The position numbers and the translations under genes were made by a program. Shown here piece after piece: positions 63,601 to 64,000 of a stretch of 64,000 nt of DNA. The notes under the pieces are model-generated. The model was not told where the DNA came from and ran no database searches. It was given only the letters and a program-made list of their open reading frames with translations. This stretch comes from Bacteroidota bacterium (lineage in GTDB: Bacteria > Bacteroidota > Bacteroidia > Chitinophagales > Chitinophagaceae): positions 259,830 to 323,829 of the forward strand of contig VGFT01000002.1 in assembly GCA_016868775.1 (NCBI GenBank), given 5' to 3'. Numbering within the stretch: the first letter of the stretch is position 1; every line of letters starts with the position of its first letter.

Positions 63601-64000
63601 TCATTTTTGGTGATAACGAATCAGTCCCGGCATGGGCTTATGAAGGATCTGCCCAAGCGTATAGCCGTGTGACTGACACAGAAACCGGATCCAATCCCGA
63701 AATACATATGCGATCGAACCCGTAAAATGAATGGGCACCCGATCGGTCGCTTTGTACCTGCGAATGTGATGAAAAAAGAAATCCTGAAATCCATCTTCCA
63801 AGATGTTCTCGATCATGTAGTGTCCTCTATTCTCAGATAAAAAGGTTGTAAAGGAAGCGAGTAGTCGACTGGGATTGGGCTTTTTGTAAACCGCCTCCAG
63901 AATAACTGCTCGATCCATTTTGTATTTCGATTTAAATTTCTTCTCTAATTCCCTGTCAAATAGTTCATATAAAAAGTACTGGATCAATTTTTTACCCAAA
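63601..64000 (-). CDS. BadF/BadG-type kinase (C-terminal part, cut by window)
   Basis: The last 132 residues of a protein that runs off the right edge, probably a BadF/BadG/BcrA-type ATPase acting as an N-acetylglucosamine-type kinase. The end shows FTGSIAYVFRDWIRFLCQSHG and a C-terminal MPGLIRYHQK, typical of this group. The TTG near 63999 is not the true start. The murQ neighbour supports an amino-sugar kinase role in peptidoglycan recycling (inference). Confidence 0.8.
   Translation of the reverse strand, partial: LGKKLIQYFLYELFDRELEKKFKSKYKMDRAVILEAVYKKPNPSRLLASFTTFLSENRGHYMIENILEDGFQDFFFHHIRRYKATDRVPIHFTGSIAYVFRDWIRFLCQSHGYTLGQILHKPMPGLIRYHQK

Overview
The window looks like a chromosomal segment from a Bacteroidota bacterium, most likely near Chitinophagaceae/Chitinophagales (the family-level placement is inference). 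The evidence is lineage-typical genes: a PorP/SprF protein and a gliding-type C-terminal domain of the type IX secretion system, a SusC/SusD pair, a fused SpmA-SpmB protein, a recF-dciA pair, DUF1599, DUF4397 and OstA/LptD families. In addition, many genes carry the Bacteroidota -7 promoter element TAnnTTTG close upstream of the start codon. Base composition is close to balanced, apart from one AT-rich gap at about 2949-3368 and an AT-rich intron ORF at about 35.9-36.3 kb. No rRNA, CRISPR array, insertion sequence or prophage was seen.

Layout. 1-2.6 kb: pyrB (5' end cut off), coaD, a Nudix hydrolase, pyrE and a small secreted HMA protein. 3.4-10.2 kb: a 1927-residue secreted PKD/repeat protein and its porP/sprF partner. 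10.3-22.3 kb: a membrane pyrophosphatase, serA, a TPR protein, gyrA, a saccharopine dehydrogenase-like enzyme, an EVE protein, a lutA-type protein, a membrane TPR protein and pdhA. 22.4-34.2 kb: recF-dciA, a three-gene operon (DUF1599, DoxX-like, orphan DppB-type permease), folP, an FKBP lipoprotein with nrnA, ndk, an operon led by hutU with an orphan ABC ATPase and two small secreted proteins, and deoD. 34.2-35.7 kb: hutH. 36.6-44.5 kb: ung-plsC, then an envelope block (lptD, amidase, MlaD-like, OstA-like). 44.6-50.3 kb: SusC, SusD and a DUF4397 lipoprotein. 50.3-64 kb: SpmAB fusion, ychF, a very large outer-membrane-type protein, an S9 peptidase lipoprotein, the sdhCAB operon, an unknown gene, murQ and the end of a BadF-type kinase gene.

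The most striking element is at 35798-36492 on the minus strand. Two tRNA halves lie 621 nt apart and together make a complete tRNA-Arg(UCU). The acceptor, anticodon and T stems all pair across the gap. The 621 nt between them have the anatomy of a small Azoarcus/cyanobacterial-type group I intron: an internal guide GAG pairing with exon CUU, stems P2-P9, a P7 of GACUA/UAGUC, a GAAA-capped P9 and a terminal G. An ORF for a PD-(D/E)XK nuclease, like those of group I intron homing endonucleases, sits in the P6 loop and ends inside the catalytic core. The tRNA also replaces the near-universal G19-C56 tertiary pair by A19-U56. An annotation pipeline would probably report only a hypothetical protein here.

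A second theme is the promoters. Fifteen TAnnTTTG or TAnnTTCG elements can be placed. At pyrE, serA, hutU and dciA the element ends only 3-4 nt before the start codon, which implies leaderless or nearly leaderless mRNAs. These elements also help choose start codons, for example a TTG start for pdhA.
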